Below, piece by piece: positions 6,372 to 7,880 of a stretch of DNA of 7,880 nt. Each line of letters opens with the position of its first letter. Within the stretch, counting starts at the first letter, position 1. Source of the stretch: Pseudomonadota bacterium (GTDB lineage: Bacteria; Pseudomonadota; Gammaproteobacteria; UBA6186; Azoamicaceae); contig JAJZUR010000070.1 in NCBI GenBank assembly GCA_021848375.1, positions 1 through 7,880 of the forward strand, in the 5' to 3' direction. Below the pieces are notes generated by a model. That model saw only the letters and a program-made list of their open reading frames with translations. It was not told where the DNA came from and made no database searches. The position numbers and the translations under genes were made by a program.

Positions 6372-6878
6372 ATGCCATTGTTAAATATCCTACAATTTCC
6401 CGATCCGAGGCTTAAAAACATTGCCGCTCCGGTAGAACACTTTGATGCGGAATTGGCAACCTTGATCGATAACATGCTAGAAACCATGTATGAAACCCGG
6501 GGGATTGGACTTGCCTCGATCCAGGTCAACGTTCCTAAGCGAGTGATCGTCATCGACGCCTCTGATAATGAAAATGAACCTCGTCATTTTGTAAACCCAG
6601 AAATTATTGCCAAACGCGGCGTTATTGAGTGGGAAGAAGGTTGTCTTTCATTTCCGGGCGTCTATGCCAAAATTAAACGCGCCAAAGAGATCGACGTGAA
6701 ATATGTTGACAAGCATGGCAAACCACAAGAATTATTAAATGCAACCGGTTTATTAGGTGTTTGTATTCAACATGAAATTGATCATTTAGACGGCATTACA
6801 TTTTATGATCATCTCTCTTCGCTTAAAAAAGAATTATTGCGCAAAAAATTGGATAAAATTCGAAGACGTTCATTATGA
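6372..6878 (+). CDS. def: Peptide deformylase
   Basis: Def is a metalloenzyme, normally iron-loaded, that removes the formyl group from the N-terminal methionine of nascent proteins at the ribosome exit. The 168 residues match E. coli Def (169) in length and alignment. All three family motifs are present. Motif 1 is GIGLASIQ (44-51), where E. coli has GIGLAATQ. Motif 2 is EGCLS (89-93), with metal ligand C91. Motif 3 is QHEIDH (133-138), with ligands H134 and H138 and catalytic E135. The C-terminal helix is rich in Lys and Arg (LKKELLRKKLDKIRRRSL), a feature used for ribosome contact in E. coli. The ATG at 6372 follows GAGGGG and gives the standard MPLLNIL beginning. Its stop overlaps the fmt start (ATGA), so the two genes are translationally coupled and act as opposite steps of the formyl cycle. 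Confidence 0.98.
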   Translation: MPLLNILQFPDPRLKNIAAPVEHFDAELATLIDNMLETMYETRGIGLASIQVNVPKRVIVIDASDNENEPRHFVNPEIIAKRGVIEWEEGCLSFPGVYAKIKRAKEIDVKYVDKHGKPQELLNATGLLGVCIQHEIDHLDGITFYDHLSSLKKELLRKKLDKIRRRSL

Positions 6879-7816
6879 TATTCAACATTGTTTTTGCAGG
6901 CACGCCTGAATTTGCCATAAATCCACTACAAGCCTTACTCCAATCTAAACATCATATTGCTGCAGTCTTTACCCAACCTGATCGCCCTGCTGGCAGAGGC
7001 AGAATTTTGCACGTTAGCCCTGTCAAAAAAATTGCTGAACAACATCAACTCCCTGTTTATCAACCCGAACGGTTAAAAGATCCTGCGACACAAGAAATAC
7101 TGCGTAATCTTCAACCTGATCTCTTAGTGGTGGTTGCCTATGGATTGATTTTACCCAAAGCAGTTTTAGAAATCCCGCGCAATGGATGCATCAATATACA
7201 CGCGTCTTTACTGCCCAGATGGCGTGGCGCTGCCCCTATTCAACATGCCATCCTAGCAGGCGACAAAGTAACCGGTATTACCACCATGCAAATGGACGCA
7301 GGACTCGACACTGGGGACATATTAATCACAAATGCTTGTGAAATCACCGCACAAGAAACGAGTCAAAGCTTGCAGGACAAATTATCCCCTCTAGGCGCCA
7401 CAACGTTGCTGGAAACATTAGAACAGTTAGAAAAAGACTTGCTTTCCCCGCAAAAACAAAACGAAGCAGAAGCAACGTATGCCCATAAAATTGAAAAAAT
7501 TCAAGCGAAAATCCATTGGCAGGAAAGTGCTCTTGTTATCGATCGCAAAATTCGCGCGTATAACCCCTCTCCAGTTGCTTTTAGCGAACTACAGGATGAA
7601 ATTGTTCGAGTCTGGCGCGCAACGCCTCTCAATACAACCACGACTACCACTCCTGGAACTATTCTTAAAGCTGATCACACTGGCATTGACGTTGCAACAG
7701 GATATGGCATATTGAGATTATTAGAGCTGCAATTAGCGGGGGGAAAACGTTTGGGAGTACGTGAAATATTAAATTCAAAAAGTTCTCTTTTTGCAGTAGG
7801 CGCTTTTTTTAAATAA
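6875..7816 (+). CDS. fmt: Methionyl-tRNA formyltransferase
   Basis: Fmt transfers a formyl group from 10-formyltetrahydrofolate to Met-tRNA(fMet), making the bacterial initiator. The 313 residues are full length (E. coli about 315). The N-terminal catalytic domain shows IVFAGTPEFA (5-14), VFTQPDRPAGRGR (31-43), VVAYGLILPKAVL (86-98) and the active-site INIHASLLPRWRGAAPIQ (106-123), with N107 and H109. GITTMQMDAGLDTGDIL (134-150) supplies D145. The C-terminal OB-fold tRNA-binding domain (about 205-313) includes IRAYNPSP (226-233), PGTIL (260-264) and GIDVATGYGILRLLELQLAGG (first residue 270). A run of six threonines (254-259) replaces a short variable linker before PGTIL. The start ATG overlaps the def stop by four bases (ATGA) with no strong ribosome site of its own, so it probably depends on def translation. 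Confidence 0.98.
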   Translation: MIFNIVFAGTPEFAINPLQALLQSKHHIAAVFTQPDRPAGRGRILHVSPVKKIAEQHQLPVYQPERLKDPATQEILRNLQPDLLVVVAYGLILPKAVLEIPRNGCINIHASLLPRWRGAAPIQHAILAGDKVTGITTMQMDAGLDTGDILITNACEITAQETSQSLQDKLSPLGATTLLETLEQLEKDLLSPQKQNEAEATYAHKIEKIQAKIHWQESALVIDRKIRAYNPSPVAFSELQDEIVRVWRATPLNTTTTTTPGTILKADHTGIDVATGYGILRLLELQLAGGKRLGVREILNSKSSLFAVGAFFK

Positions 7817-7880
7817 ATGAACAGTATGCTCTGCTTACTAGTACATTGTAATGTTAGTTTTTAACACATTAAAAATATGA
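7817..7880. other. Bases after fmt up to the window edge; no gene recognised
   Basis: This AT-rich stretch contains an 8-bp palindrome TACTAGTA (7836-7843) and a weak inverted repeat TAATGT/ACATTA (7849-7854 and 7866-7871). There is no GC-rich stem or T-tract that would make a convincing terminator for def-fmt. The only plus-strand frame starting just after fmt (ATG at 7818) is 15 codons long and has no family features. The rsmB gene that often follows fmt does not start within these bases. Confidence 0.5.

Noticed and set aside
7633..7654. Run of six Thr codons in fmt as a possible repeat or frameshift hotspot
   Set aside because: The codons are mixed (ACA, ACC, ACG, ACT) rather than a pure repeat, and it falls in a linker that is variable in the family; the frame continues normally.
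7818..7865. 15-codon plus-strand frame right after fmt
   Set aside because: No ribosome site, no recognisable features and too short to support as a gene.
1..7880. Possible new defence, CRISPR, mobile or toxin-antitoxin system
   Set aside because: All complete genes but the barrel and the LysM-family relative are clear housekeeping enzymes. I saw no spaced direct repeats, transposase, terminal repeats or paired small genes on either strand.

Overview
The window looks like chromosomal DNA from a gammaproteobacterium of moderate to low GC, probably in or near the Legionellales/Coxiella branch. The evidence is that the DprA, HemF, Def and Fmt proteins read like gammaproteobacterial versions throughout. 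The fmt-def gene pair stands divergent to a 'LysM-family' gene and dprA, a neighbourhood known from many gammaproteobacteria. The genus assignment is inference; no rRNA or other marker is present.

Layout, left to right. Bases 1-141 hold the first 47 codons of an unrecognised minus-strand gene that runs off the left edge. Bases 142-238 are an AT-rich gap with a 9-bp inverted repeat. A small eight-stranded-type outer-membrane beta-barrel gene (239-946, minus) follows, then a 97-bp AT-rich gap. Next comes a minus-strand block read right to left: a secreted LysM-family protein that has lost its LysM domain (5447-6280), dprA (4318-5400), topA (1974-4286) and hemF (1044-1967). Gaps between these are 46, 31 and 6 bp, consistent with one transcript. 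An approximately 90-bp divergent promoter region separates this block from def (6372-6878) and fmt (6875-7816) on the plus strand, which overlap by ATGA. The last 64 bases hold no recognisable gene.

Functionally this is mostly housekeeping. Fmt and Def add and remove the formyl group at the start of translation. DprA handles incoming or exposed single-stranded DNA for RecA, TopA relaxes negative supercoils, and HemF makes protoporphyrinogen IX with oxygen. The barrel protein and the secreted LysM-family relative belong to the envelope. No mobile element, CRISPR array, RNA gene or new defence-type system was seen.

The points most worth a second look are the missing LysM domain, the altered HemF signature motif, the interlocked divergent promoters and a gene order lacking several usual neighbours (smg, tsaC, rsmB, aroE).
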